NCBI GenBank assembly: GCA_016342325.1
Contig: JAEINR010000005.1
Coordinates: forward strand, 1-64,000
Length of the DNA stretch: 64,000 bases
Direction: 5' to 3'
Origin: Desulfobacterium sp.
GTDB lineage: Bacteria; Desulfobacterota; Desulfobacteria; Desulfobacterales; Desulfobacteraceae
The notes below the pieces were generated by a model, which saw nothing but the letters and a program-made list of their open reading frames with translations, was not told the origin of the DNA and ran no database searches. This document shows positions 47,501-56,981 of the stretch, one piece after another (within the stretch, counting starts at the first letter, position 1; each line of letters starts with the position of its first letter). Both the position numbers and the translations under genes were made by a program.

Positions 47501-48460
47501 CTAATCAAACAAAGCATTGATAAATAAAGTGGGATCAAAGTCCTGGAGATCGTCGGTTCCTTCCCCTACGCCGATATATTTCAGGGGGACGTCCATGGTG
47601 TGGGCAACCGACACCACAATGCCGCCCTTTGCCGTTCCATCCAGCTTGGTCAGTGCAAGTGCGGTAATTCCCACGGCCTCGTTAAATAACCGCGCCTGGG
47701 ACAGGGCATTCTGGCCCGTGGTGGCATCCAGGACCATGAGCACCTCGTGGGGAGACCCCTTGAGCCTTTTTCCAACCGATCGTTTGATCTTCTTGAGTTC
47801 CTCCATGAGGTTCTTCTGGGTATGGAGCCTGCCTGCGGTGTCGATGAGCAGGACGTCCATGCCCCTTGCAATGGCAGCTTCCACTCCGTCAAAGGCCACG
47901 GCCGCAGGATCAGCGCCTTCCCTGTGCTTGACAATACCGACGTTGGCACGGTTGGCCCACACTTCCACCTGTTCGATGGCGGCGGCCCTGAAGGTGTCTG
48001 CCGCGGCAATGAGCACCTTTTTGCCCTGGTTGGTAAATTTTGCGGCAAGCTTGCCAAGGGTGGTTGTCTTACCGGTTCCGTTGACCCCCACCACCATGAT
48101 CACGTGGGGCTTCACTGCCTCGGCTGGGTCCTCTTTTGGCCCATCAACCGGAAAGAGAGCGCTGATTTCCTCCTTGAGGACAGCCTTGAGTTCATCCGCC
48201 GTTGACAACTTCTTGCTTTTTTGGGTGACCCGTTCCATGATCGCAAGGGTGATGTCCACCCCCAGATCCGCCATGATGAGGCTCTCTTCTAACTCTTCAA
48301 GCAGGGTGTCATCAATGGCCCGTTTGTTGGAAAAGAGTTCATCGATATCGGTGAAAAGAATATCCCTGGTTTTGGATAGTCCTTGCTTTAATTTTCCAAA
48401 GAGTCCGTTGCCGGTCTCCTTCGGGGTCTCCCCCTTGTTTTTTAACAGATTAAACGCCAC
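47501..48460 (-). CDS. ftsY: Signal recognition particle receptor FtsY
   Basis: 319 aa. The NG domain is complete: a helical N domain (about 20-105), P-loop GVNGTGKTTTLGKLA (about 123-137), DTAGR, and TKLDGTAKGG. It has only a short N-terminal lysine-rich lead (FNLLKNKGETPKE) in place of the long acidic A domain of E. coli FtsY. It docks SRP-ribosome complexes at the membrane in a GTP-dependent way. The start is GTG at 48460 with AAGGA upstream. It is the first gene of a leftward unit, divergent from the GGDEF gene. Confidence 0.95.
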   Translation of the reverse strand: MAFNLLKNKGETPKETGNGLFGKLKQGLSKTRDILFTDIDELFSNKRAIDDTLLEELEESLIMADLGVDITLAIMERVTQKSKKLSTADELKAVLKEEISALFPVDGPKEDPAEAVKPHVIMVVGVNGTGKTTTLGKLAAKFTNQGKKVLIAAADTFRAAAIEQVEVWANRANVGIVKHREGADPAAVAFDGVEAAIARGMDVLLIDTAGRLHTQKNLMEELKKIKRSVGKRLKGSPHEVLMVLDATTGQNALSQARLFNEAVGITALALTKLDGTAKGGIVVSVAHTMDVPLKYIGVGEGTDDLQDFDPTLFINALFD

Positions 48461-48723
48461 GTTTGCTAATTCCTTAGTATAGTTTAGTAATACTTCTCTT
48501 TTACATCTTTATCCCGAGTTTATCAAGGGTCAAAAGGGTCTGGGCCGGGAAACAGACAAACTCACCCCGGTTGTTGATCAAAAGATGTTCGGCTGGGTGC
48601 TTTGGTATGATGAAGAGACTTGCCAAACAGGGCATTACCATGGTAGTGGTTACCATAAAATAGGTATTTGCACGAGAGGTGATAACACCGCTTCCAATTG
48701 AACAAACTTTGCAGGGTTAAGCC

Positions 48724-50136
48724 ATGGCTGATACAACCAGTGTCAAAAAGATCTATGAGTTGAGAACAGAGATAGAACGTCTTCAATCCCAGAAGGACAC
48801 CCTTATAAAAGAGCTGGATCAGACAGAAGAGAATCTTGAAACGTCACAAAAGCTCTATCAGAGATATCTTCCCCTGATCATAGATCTTTTAACCGAGGGA
48901 AGAAGCGGGTTTCCTCCGGTATTGAACGAGCTGAGCGCAGCATTTAAAAAAGGTTCCTCCACCGTCAAGATCGAGTATCTGTTTTTCAAGTTCCATGAAG
49001 CCATGCTCAAGGAGGAACAGGCTGCGACTAAAACGGGTGGCCCATCCATGCTGGCAAGACTCTTAAAAGGGCCGGGCCATCATCTCATAGAAGAACAAAA
49101 GCAGGGGTATCTTGAGATCGTCAATGCCTTGAAGACGACCCTGGAAATCAGCCACATGGAGACCCTTAACGCCCTTACCAAACGGATTCTGAAAACCCGG
49201 GACCTTAAGTCCATGGGAAATGTGAGGGATGATCTCTTTGGCTTACTGCTGAATCACATTGCCGGACTTGGCGCGGACCGGGATAAAATTGCTCAGTTTG
49301 TCCAGGAGATTGTAAAAAGAATTTTGGGCATGGAGGAGCTCATCGGCCAATCGTTCAGCTATGCCGATGAGGTGTTGCAGCCGGGTGAGGGATTTGACAC
49401 CCTGTTGACCGGGGAGATGGAACGGCTGAAGACGGACCTTGATGTTGCCAAGACCCTGGACGAGCTCAAGGCCCAGGTATCAGGTACCCTCCTGACCATT
49501 GAAGAGGCGTTGAAAAGAAAGGTTGCCAAGGAGCGGATGATCAAAGAGGTGGCGGAGAAAAACCGGTATGTGTTCCAGACCGGATTTGCCAGGTTTAAAA
49601 AACAACTGGACCAGGCCACCCAGTACTCCAGGGAACTTGAACAGAAACTTAACCAGGATCCTTTGACCGGCGCCTTCAACCGAAGGGCCTACAATAAAAG
49701 AATCCAGGATGAACTGGATCGGTTTTTACAGTACGGTGACATCTTTTCCCTGCTGGTCATTGATGCGGATAAATTCAAGGATGTCAACGACACCTACGGC
49801 CACGCCATTGGGGATAAGTGCCTTCAGGAGATCATCAAGCGGACCGCGACCCAACTCAAAGAGGGGGACATGCTGGCCCGATACGGTGGGGAGGAATTTG
49901 TGGTGGTGATGCCGGAAACCGACGCCCATAACGCAAAAAAACTTGCCGAAAGAATACGACAGACCATAGCGAAGATAGAGTTTATTTACAAGAACGACGC
50001 TGTAACCCTTACAGTTAGCATAGGAGCCACCCAGGTCAAGGAAGGTGATGCTGTGCCCCAGGATGTCTTTGATCGTGCAGATGTTGCCGTGTACAAGGCA
50101 AAAGAGGGCGGAAGAAACAGGGTGGTGCTGAATTAA
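48724..50136 (+). CDS. Diguanylate cyclase with helical N-terminal domain
   Basis: 470 aa, soluble. Residues 8-50 form a coiled coil (ELRTEIERLQSQKDTLIKELDQ). Residues 50-290 are a helical domain without recognised family. The C-terminal GGDEF domain (about 305-470) has DPLTGAFNRRAYNKR, LVIDADKFKDVND and ARYGGEEFVVVMP. The inhibitory-site arginine is replaced by lysine (KEGD), so product inhibition may be reduced. It makes cyclic-di-GMP. It precedes the PPi-phosphofructokinase gene by 25 bases, and the two are probably cotranscribed. Confidence 0.85.
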   Translation: MADTTSVKKIYELRTEIERLQSQKDTLIKELDQTEENLETSQKLYQRYLPLIIDLLTEGRSGFPPVLNELSAAFKKGSSTVKIEYLFFKFHEAMLKEEQAATKTGGPSMLARLLKGPGHHLIEEQKQGYLEIVNALKTTLEISHMETLNALTKRILKTRDLKSMGNVRDDLFGLLLNHIAGLGADRDKIAQFVQEIVKRILGMEELIGQSFSYADEVLQPGEGFDTLLTGEMERLKTDLDVAKTLDELKAQVSGTLLTIEEALKRKVAKERMIKEVAEKNRYVFQTGFARFKKQLDQATQYSRELEQKLNQDPLTGAFNRRAYNKRIQDELDRFLQYGDIFSLLVIDADKFKDVNDTYGHAIGDKCLQEIIKRTATQLKEGDMLARYGGEEFVVVMPETDAHNAKKLAERIRQTIAKIEFIYKNDAVTLTVSIGATQVKEGDAVPQDVFDRADVAVYKAKEGGRNRVVLN

Positions 50137-50161
50137 GAGAAAATGGAGAATATAGAATAGA

Positions 50162-52249
50162 ATGAAACCTTCATCCAGGATTGATATTGAAACGCTTCTG
50201 AATCATTCAAAGACCGAGCGTGTGATCGCGGATATAAACAGAGAGACCATTGACCGGAGGGCGTTTTCACCTAAGAAATGCCAGGTGTTTTCCGAAAGCT
50301 TTACCATGCTTCAGGATCAGCCCCACTACCGTTTCACCACGGACCAGGAGGCGGGAAAGGTGCTTCCTGACATCATCGACAACCGCATCCAGAAGATCGT
50401 TCCCGGAACCGGGGAGCATCAACAGGAGCAGAAACGCTATGTCAAACAAAGAAACATAGGCATCGTGTTTTCAGGGGGACCTGCCCCGGGCGGGCATAAC
50501 GTCATCGCAGGCATATTCGATGCCGCCAAAACCGCCAACCCCGACTCCAGGTTATACGGGTTTATCCTGGGGCCTGAAGGCATTCTTGATAATGCCTATG
50601 TGGAGATCACCGAGAGCCTGGTGGATGCCTATCGAAATCTGGGCGGCTTTACCATGATCAAGACCGGCCGGACCAAGATCGACACCCGGAAAAAGATGGA
50701 CCTTTCCAGGGCCACCTGTAAAGCGCTCAATCTTGATGCCCTGGTGATCGTGGGAGGCGATGATTCAAATACCAATGCAGCCTTTCTTGCCCAGGAGTTG
50801 AAGGCGGACGGCATCCAGGTCATCGGCATCCCCAAGACCATCGACGGTGACATACAGGTCAAGACCGAGGACGATGAGGTGCTTTGCTCCATCTCCTTTG
50901 GTTTCCACACGGCAGCCCGGGCCTTTGCCCAGAACATCAGCAACCTTTGCACGGATGCCGGCAGTGACATCAAGTACTGGCACATCTGCAAGGTGATGGG
51001 AAGAGTGGCAAGCCACCTTGCCCTGGAGACAGCCCTCCAGACCCATGCCAACCTAACCCTTGTCGGTGAAGACCTTGCGGACTATGTTGACCAGGACCGC
51101 CTCAAAGCGGCTGAGGAAAGAGGGGAGGTCGACTACACTGCCTATGGCATGACCCTTCGCCATCTTTCCCGCCTCATTTGCGACACCATCGTAAAACGGG
51201 CGGCCAGCGGAAAAAACTACGGGGTGATGATCATTCCCGAAGGCGTGCTCGAGTTCATCAACGAGATACAGATCTTTATCATCAAGCTCAGCACCATCAT
51301 TGCCGAGTTTAACGAGGTCCATGATGTGGATTTCCACGCCTCGTTTCCCAGCCTTGATGCACGGCTCGATTATTTGAGAAGGCTTGCCAGGGGCATCAGC
51401 GACAGGGCAGCATCCCCCATGTGGAACCTGAGGGATGACGAGTTGTTCAACGACCTTCCCGCATTTTTTCAAGAGGGGTTGCTGGTGGAGCGGGATACCC
51501 ACGGCAATTTCCAGTTCTCCCAGGTCAAGACGGAGAAGATCGTCATGGACATGGTCACTGATTACCTGGACATTCTGAGGGAGAAGGGGTTGTACAAAGT
51601 CGGCATAAATGCGGACGCCTACAAATCGGCCATGGAAAGGGACGGGCTGGATGCCGACGGTTTTGGCCGTGCCATCTTCAAAAATTACGGAAGCGGCGAC
51701 TACCTGCTTGTGAAGGAGTCGATCATCTCCCGGAAGACCCTTACCCAGGCCGTGGTAAACGCAGGCCTGTTGGAAGACGAAAAACCATTACCAGTAGCGG
51801 TGATCGATGTTTTTAATAAATCGGTTCCCAAGTTCAGGACCCAGACCCATTTTTACGGGTATGACGGCCGGGGCAGCGATCCCACCAAGTTTGATTGCAA
51901 CTACACCTACAACCTGGGGTTAACCGCTTTCAGCCTCATCGCCAACGGCGCAACCGGCCAGATGGCTGTGATCAAAAACCTTGAGAACAAGTTTTGCAAA
52001 TGGGAACCCCTGGGCATTCCCATCGCAAGCCTGATGCACCTTGAGGAGCGAAAGGGAAAACTTGCTCTCGTCATTGAAAAGAGCATTGTGGACGTGGACT
52101 CCAACGCCTTCAGGATTGTCAAGGCCCTGCGGCATAAATGGATGGCCGCCGAACCCGGGGAAGACTGCTATCGGCGTCCCGGGCCTGTCCGGTTCACCGG
52201 CAGCAGTGAAGAGGACCGGCCCATCACCCTCATGCTCAATTCCATCTAA
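50162..52249 (+). CDS. PPi-dependent 6-phosphofructokinase, long form
   Basis: 695 aa. The core carries GIVFSGGPAPGGHNVIAG and GGDDSNTNAAFLA. In the latter, aspartate replaces the glycine of ATP-dependent enzymes, a known determinant for pyrophosphate. IPKTIDGDIQ and YWHICKVMGRVASHLALE follow, with catalytic Asp and substrate-binding residues. It interconverts fructose-6-phosphate and fructose-1,6-bisphosphate with PPi, is reversible, and saves ATP in an energy-limited anaerobe. It is about 140 residues longer than usual because of N- and C-terminal additions. A terminator follows. Confidence 0.9.
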   Translation: MKPSSRIDIETLLNHSKTERVIADINRETIDRRAFSPKKCQVFSESFTMLQDQPHYRFTTDQEAGKVLPDIIDNRIQKIVPGTGEHQQEQKRYVKQRNIGIVFSGGPAPGGHNVIAGIFDAAKTANPDSRLYGFILGPEGILDNAYVEITESLVDAYRNLGGFTMIKTGRTKIDTRKKMDLSRATCKALNLDALVIVGGDDSNTNAAFLAQELKADGIQVIGIPKTIDGDIQVKTEDDEVLCSISFGFHTAARAFAQNISNLCTDAGSDIKYWHICKVMGRVASHLALETALQTHANLTLVGEDLADYVDQDRLKAAEERGEVDYTAYGMTLRHLSRLICDTIVKRAASGKNYGVMIIPEGVLEFINEIQIFIIKLSTIIAEFNEVHDVDFHASFPSLDARLDYLRRLARGISDRAASPMWNLRDDELFNDLPAFFQEGLLVERDTHGNFQFSQVKTEKIVMDMVTDYLDILREKGLYKVGINADAYKSAMERDGLDADGFGRAIFKNYGSGDYLLVKESIISRKTLTQAVVNAGLLEDEKPLPVAVIDVFNKSVPKFRTQTHFYGYDGRGSDPTKFDCNYTYNLGLTAFSLIANGATGQMAVIKNLENKFCKWEPLGIPIASLMHLEERKGKLALVIEKSIVDVDSNAFRIVKALRHKWMAAEPGEDCYRRPGPVRFTGSSEEDRPITLMLNSI

Positions 52250-52251
52250 AA

Positions 52252-52274
52252 ATGGGGTCATAAATATGGGGTCA
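52252..52274 (+). repeat. Short direct repeat after the phosphofructokinase gene
   Basis: ATGGGGTCA occurs twice with a five-base spacer TAAAT. Short repeats of this look are scattered in many genomes, often beside REP-type elements. There is not enough here to name one. Confidence 0.3.
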
Positions 52275-52336
52275 GGCCTAGCTTATTGCCCTTTTGCCAG
52301 GACCCAATAAAGCATGCCAGACGTGTAAATACATAT

Positions 52337-52374
52337 AAAAGGCCGGCCAGGATAATCCTTGCCGGCCTTTTTCT
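52337..52374 (+). terminator. Terminator after the phosphofructokinase gene
   Basis: Arms AAAAGGCCGGC / GCCGGCCTTTT with a 13-base loop, followed by T-rich sequence. Confidence 0.8.
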
Positions 52375-52429
52375 ATTGCAGAATAGTGTGCGTAACGACC
52401 TACAGAAAGGGTTAGAGGGGGTGTAGAAA

Positions 52430-53788
52430 ATGGAACGCAAAATGATAGGAGACAAGACCCTTGATGAATGGATTCAGGAGCGACCGTTATTGGAGAAAAT
52501 GATTACAGGGGATGAAGTCTTCTGGAGCAACCCTTTTTACCAACCCTTTGACATCGCAGTCGAAAAAATATCCCTTGATGAAATCCATATCAAAGATGCA
52601 GAAGAAAGGCTTAAACGGTTTGCGCCATATATCTCCAAGGTTTTCCCGGACACACAAAAAACAGAAGGCATTATAGAATCTCCCCTTAGGAAAATGCCTG
52701 GCATGGCGCAACGGTTGTCTGAAGAATTCGGTGGGAATATAACCGGGTCGGTATTGCTCAAGTGTGACAGCCATCTTGCCATATCCGGGTCAATCAAAGC
52801 CCGGGGCGGTATTTATGAAGTATTGAAACACGCGGAATCTTTGGCGCTTCAGCATAAACGTCTCACAACAGATGACGATTACACCCTCCTTGACAACGAT
52901 AAATTCAGGGAATTCTTTTCCCATTATTCCATTGCCGTGGGTTCCACAGGAAACCTGGGACTGAGTATCGGAATCATGGGTGCTCAGTTGGGGTTCCAGG
53001 TGTTTGTGCATATGTCTTCCGATGCAAAACAGTGGAAAAAAGAGTTGTTACGGCAAAAGGGGGTCATCGTTGTTGAGTATCAGGCAGACTACAGCAAGGC
53101 AGTAGCGGAAGGAAGAAATCAAGCTGATCTTGATCCGAACATGCATTTTATTGATGATGAAAATTCCACCGATCTTTTTCTGGGGTATGCCGTTGCCGCA
53201 TCAAGGTTGAACAGACAATTAAAAGAATTAAACATAACCGTTGATGAAGAACACCCGCTCTTTGTCTATCTTCCCTGCGGTGTAGGCGGCGGTCCCGGCG
53301 GAATAACATTCGGTCTGAAACAGCTTTTCAAGGATAACGTGCATTGTTTTTTTGCAGAACCTGTTTCTTCGCCCTGTATGCTTCTTGGATTGATGACCCA
53401 ACTCCATGATCGGATCAATGTACGTGATTTTGGCCTTAATAATAAAACCGATGCCGACGGTCTCGCCGTTGCCAGCCCTTCCGGTTTTGTGGGGAAAGCA
53501 TTGGGGGAGATGATAAGCGGCGTATTTACGGTTCAGGATACGACGCTTTATAAACTACTTTGTATGGCCTCTGATATGGAGAAGATTTCCTTAGAACCTT
53601 CTGCTTTAGCAGGAATGCCTGGGCCGTTTACCTTGTTCCATACTGCTGACGGAAAATGCTATCTTGAAAAACACGGGCTCCTCGAGAAAATGCCGGGCGG
53701 AACCCATATTGTATGGGCAACGGGTGGAAGCATGGTACCACCGGATATTATGAAGGCCTATTATAAAAAAGGCACCGAAGTAAGATGA
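52430..53788 (+). CDS. dsdA: D-serine dehydratase
   Basis: 452 aa, close to E. coli DsdA (442). It is a PLP-dependent enzyme turning D-serine into pyruvate and ammonia. The PLP-binding lysine is in [15 protein letters not shown] (about residue 120). The phosphate-binding glycine loop is [10 protein letters not shown], and [15 protein letters not shown] binds substrate. The family-typical [13 protein letters not shown] opening is also present. It is a single-gene unit. Amino-acid uptake genes lie downstream in the opposite direction. Confidence 0.93.
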   Translation: MERKMIGDKTLDEWIQERPLLEKMITGDEVFWSNPFYQPFDIAVEKISLDEIHIKDAEERLKRFAPYISKVFPDTQKTEGIIESPLRKMPGMAQRLSEEFGGNITGSVLLKCDSHLAISGSIKARGGIYEVLKHAESLALQHKRLTTDDDYTLLDNDKFREFFSHYSIAVGSTGNLGLSIGIMGAQLGFQVFVHMSSDAKQWKKELLRQKGVIVVEYQADYSKAVAEGRNQADLDPNMHFIDDENSTDLFLGYAVAASRLNRQLKELNITVDEEHPLFVYLPCGVGGGPGGITFGLKQLFKDNVHCFFAEPVSSPCMLLGLMTQLHDRINVRDFGLNNKTDADGLAVASPSGFVGKALGEMISGVFTVQDTTLYKLLCMASDMEKISLEPSALAGMPGPFTLFHTADGKCYLEKHGLLEKMPGGTHIVWATGGSMVPPDIMKAYYKKGTEVR

Positions 53789-53802
53789 TTTAAACATGAT
53801 GT

Positions 53803-53917
53803 TGAACCGGATATCCCGGGGGTGGGTGCCCTGGTTACGGTGGGGAGCAAACAGAACCAGGTGATTCTGTCTGCCCGCCACCGGCAGACTGTGGAAGGGG
53901 CAAAAGGATTATGTAAT
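53803..53917 (+). pseudogene. Fragment resembling the 3' part of mnmE
   Basis: One frame reads GVGALVTVGSKQNQVILSA and then RHRQTVEGAK. The (S/T)-x-RH-x-x-x-(L/V)-x-x-A pattern is the hallmark of the segment between the G domain and C-terminal helix of MnmE. Only about 30 codons remain and no intact mnmE is in the window. It lies between two convergent genes and looks like a recombination scar. Confidence 0.45.
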
Positions 53918-53925
53918 CCAATGTG

Positions 53926-54657
53926 CTAGAGGATCTGGTTGAGGAACGTCTGGGTCCGCTCATTTTCCGGGTTGGTGAAAAAATGTTCAGGCGTGCCTTC
54001 TTCGATAATTGCGCCATCGTCCATGAAAATAACCCGGTCTGCCACTTCCCTGGCAAAGCCCATTTCATGGGTTACAACGACCATGGTCATGCCCTCTTTG
54101 GCAAGGTTTTTCATAACATCCAGAACTTCACCTACCATTTCAGGGTCCAGGGCAGAGGTGGGTTCGTCAAAGAGAAGAACCTTGGGGTCCATGGCCAGGG
54201 ATCTGGCAATGGCCACCCGCTGTTGCTGCCCGCCGGAGAGCTTGCTGGGGGAGACATGGTGCTTTTCGGCAATGCCTACCTTTTCCAGAAGCATCATGGC
54301 TTTATCCACGGCCTCTTTTTTGGATCGTTTCCGAACGCTTATCTGGGCCATGGTGATGTTTTCCAGCACTGTTTTATGGGGAAACAGGTTAAAGGACTGG
54401 AATACCATGCCGGTTTCGGCCCGTATCTTATTGATGTCTGCCTTGGGATCCAGGACTGACATGCCGTCAATGGTGATCTCCCCTTTTTCAGCGTACTCAA
54501 GACGGTTCAGGCATCTTAAAAAGGTGCTTTTCCCGGAACCGGACGGACCGATGATCACCACAACTTCCCCGGAGGCAACCGTCAGGGATGCGTCTTTAAG
54601 GGCATGGAGTTCTTCAGGTACATAGAAATATTTGTTTACATTGGTGGCAACGATCAT
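53926..54657 (-). CDS. Polar amino-acid ABC transporter ATPase
   Basis: 243 aa. It has Walker [10 protein letters not shown], signature LSGGQQQR, Walker [14 protein letters not shown] and a switch histidine in VVTHEMGFA: the GlnQ/HisP class. Its start codon shares one base with the permease stop (TAATG), so the two genes are translationally coupled. It energises import of an amino acid together with the next two upstream genes. Confidence 0.92.
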   Translation of the reverse strand: MIVATNVNKYFYVPEELHALKDASLTVASGEVVVIIGPSGSGKSTFLRCLNRLEYAEKGEITIDGMSVLDPKADINKIRAETGMVFQSFNLFPHKTVLENITMAQISVRKRSKKEAVDKAMMLLEKVGIAEKHHVSPSKLSGGQQQRVAIARSLAMDPKVLLFDEPTSALDPEMVGEVLDVMKNLAKEGMTMVVVTHEMGFAREVADRVIFMDDGAIIEEGTPEHFFTNPENERTQTFLNQIL

Positions 54658-55661
54658 TAGATGGCGCTCCTTTCAAGCTTTTGCACGATAAGCGACAGCC
54701 CGAATGTTAAGATAAGGTAGAGCAGTGCGCAAACGATCCACATTTCAAAGGGCTGAAGGGATGCAGTGACCACTTCCCGGGTAATTTTTGTAAGTTCCCT
54801 GATTGATATGACCCCCAGGAGGGAGGAATCTTTGATAAGGCTGATAAACTGACCGGCAAGTGCGGGCAGGATACGGCTGATGGCCTGGGGCATGATCACC
54901 TTTCCCATGGCTTCGGAATAGCTCATGCCAAGGGAGCGGGCTGCTTCCATCTGGCCCGTGTGCACGGACTGAATTCCGGCCCGGACGATTTCGGCCGTGT
55001 AGGCCCCGGTGAACAGGGCAAGGGAGACCACGCCGTACCAGATGGTCGGAATGGATGATAATCCCCAGGCGGCCAGCAGGTTGTTGAACAGGGTTCCGAT
55101 GACAAAGTACCAGAGCATAAGCTGTACAAGAAGGGGGGAGCCCCGGACCAGTTCGATATAGGTGATTGCCGTCCATCGAAGGGCAGGGTTGTCGGAGATT
55201 CGGGCAAGGCCTGTGAGAATACCGATAATAAGGGCAAGGACAACGGAGATAGCACTGACTTTAAGGGTCAGTATCAGTCCCAGGACCATGAGTCCTACCT
55301 TCCATTTTTTTTCGGAACCCAGGACATCTTCCATATAAACGTAATCGTTTACCCCAACGACGAGACCTTTGGTGGGCACCTGGTAATCCTCTGCTTCGCC
55401 CACACCTTGGACGTGGACATTGCTGGTCAATCCATTTGGGGTGATCGATGCCACGATCCCTTCTATTTCAGCAACGGTTTCCATGTTATCCTGGTAGGCA
55501 AAATATTTGACCACCGTATTCCAGCGCCACACATAGTCAATTGATTTTGTGGCAAAGAAGGTCGTTGCGATTATGCCAATAATGGAAAGACAAAAGACTG
55601 CAGCCCAGAATTGTTTATAGTTTTTACTCCTTGGGGCGTCCAGGCCGGGGTATAATGACAT
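54657..55661 (-). CDS. Polar amino-acid ABC transporter permease, extended N-terminus
   Basis: 334 aa. The C-terminal 210 residues are a HisM/GlnP-type permease with EAA-loop features: [29 protein letters not shown] and [20 protein letters not shown]. The N-terminal 115 residues hold one membrane helix (about 19-37) and a periplasmic stretch (about 40-115) with [18 protein letters not shown]. This insertion is absent from short permeases of about 220 residues. It lies between the binding protein and ATPase genes. Confidence 0.88.
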   Translation of the reverse strand: MSLYPGLDAPRSKNYKQFWAAVFCLSIIGIIATTFFATKSIDYVWRWNTVVKYFAYQDNMETVAEIEGIVASITPNGLTSNVHVQGVGEAEDYQVPTKGLVVGVNDYVYMEDVLGSEKKWKVGLMVLGLILTLKVSAISVVLALIIGILTGLARISDNPALRWTAITYIELVRGSPLLVQLMLWYFVIGTLFNNLLAAWGLSSIPTIWYGVVSLALFTGAYTAEIVRAGIQSVHTGQMEAARSLGMSYSEAMGKVIMPQAISRILPALAGQFISLIKDSSLLGVISIRELTKITREVVTASLQPFEMWIVCALLYLILTFGLSLIVQKLERSAI

Positions 55662-55759
55662 TTACGTGTATCTCCTCATAAAAAAATTACCCCGAAAGTA
55701 CGTGTAAACAATAACAGGTACTTCCGGGGTGATGAACCGGTTTTTAATCCTAGCCAGGG

Positions 55760-56587
55760 CTACTTCATGTTTTGGAACCAGCCTGTGCTTTTGATCCATT
55801 TGTTGTAAATACGTTCGTGGGTACCGTCGGACTTGATCTGACGCATAAAGTTGTTCAGGAAATTCAGGAAGTCCGGATCACCTTTTTTGATACCCATTCC
55901 AAGGGGCTCATAGGTAAAGGGTTTGTCCAGAAGAACAATTTTGTCACTTCCCTGCTGGGCCATGAAAATAACATGAAAGGGCAGATCATAAATGAATGCA
56001 TCGGACTGGCCGTTGATTACATCCATGGCTCCGTCGGCTTCCTTGTCAAAGGACTTGTACTTTGCCTTGGAGATCATGCGCTTAGTAGCCATTTCTCCGG
56101 TGGTTCCAATCCTGGACGCCACGGTGTATTTGGGGTCATTCAGGTCTTTGTAGGATTTGACAGTGCCTTCGAGTTTTTTGGACAGAATGATTGCCTGGCC
56201 AACGATAATGTAGGGGTCTGCAAAGTTAATCTGCAGGTTTCTCTTCTGGGTGACGGTCATGCCGCTGAGTATGATATCAAACTTATTGGTCAGAAGCGCT
56301 GGAATAATGCCGTCAAAATCAGTGTTCACAATTTCCAGCTTTACACCCATGGATTTTGCAAGGGCCTTTGCAATATCAATATCAAATCCAATGATGTTCC
56401 CTTTTTTGTCGGTCATTTCAAAGGGCTGATATCCCGGATCCAGGCCGATCCGCAGGGATCCTCTCTTAACGATCTCATCAAGTGTGGATTTTTTTGCAAG
56501 CTCTATGTCGGCACTGTACGCTTGGGATACCAGGGCAAAGACACATAATGGGACCAGAAGTACCTTCATCAACTTCATCAACTTCAT
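55760..56587 (-). CDS. Amino-acid ABC transporter substrate-binding protein
   Basis: 275 aa. A signal peptide (about 1-25, ending SQAYS) is followed by a family 3 solute-binding protein: LRIGLDPGYQPFEMTDKKGN, IGFDIDIAKALAKSMG, DIILSGMTVTQKRNL. The start is a 9-base tandem repeat giving MKLMKLMKV. The first ATG has GGAG eight bases upstream, so I keep it. Candidate ligands include arginine or citrulline, because a DDAH-family hydrolase gene lies upstream, but that is inference. Confidence 0.9.
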   Translation of the reverse strand: MKLMKLMKVLLVPLCVFALVSQAYSADIELAKKSTLDEIVKRGSLRIGLDPGYQPFEMTDKKGNIIGFDIDIAKALAKSMGVKLEIVNTDFDGIIPALLTNKFDIILSGMTVTQKRNLQINFADPYIIVGQAIILSKKLEGTVKSYKDLNDPKYTVASRIGTTGEMATKRMISKAKYKSFDKEADGAMDVINGQSDAFIYDLPFHVIFMAQQGSDKIVLLDKPFTYEPLGMGIKKGDPDFLNFLNNFMRQIKSDGTHERIYNKWIKSTGWFQNMK

Positions 56588-56783
56588 CAGACAATCTCCT
56601 TAAAAAAAAATGATTTTCTAAAACAGTTTACCGCATCTACATCGATCCTTGGCTAAGGACCTTAAAAACCGGTTAGTTCTTGTATAAAGAGCCCGCAAAA
56701 AACCCGATCTGTGTTGATCCTGATCTTTTGAATGCCATTTCCCAACAAGGCATTCAAGGTCACACCGGTGTTTTATACAGGCA

Positions 56784-56948
56784 TCAGTACTTTCCTTCAG
56801 TTAGAACCTCTTTAATGACCATTTTGATCCTGCATGTGGGACAGTCGGGTATTTCCTCATCTGGTAGATAGATGATTTGTCTCCGGTCGCATTTGGTGCA
56901 TCCCACCTCTACTGCTTCGCGTTTGTACCTTTTTTTAAAGACATCCAT
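56784..56948 (-). CDS. Small zinc-ribbon protein
   Basis: A 54-aa frame starting MDVFKKRYKREAVEVGCTKC. It has two cysteine pairs, CTKC and CPTC, 20 residues apart, a zinc-ribbon pattern, and a basic N-terminus. AAAGGAG lies six bases before the ATG. It follows the DDAH-family gene by 33 bases in the same direction, so the two are likely cotranscribed. Function unknown; it may act as a regulator or metal-bound accessory. Confidence 0.6.
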   Translation of the reverse strand: MDVFKKRYKREAVEVGCTKCDRRQIIYLPDEEIPDCPTCRIKMVIKEVLTEGKY

Positions 56949-56981
56949 GGTGTCTCCTTTGGCTTTTGGGCCGTGGCGGCA

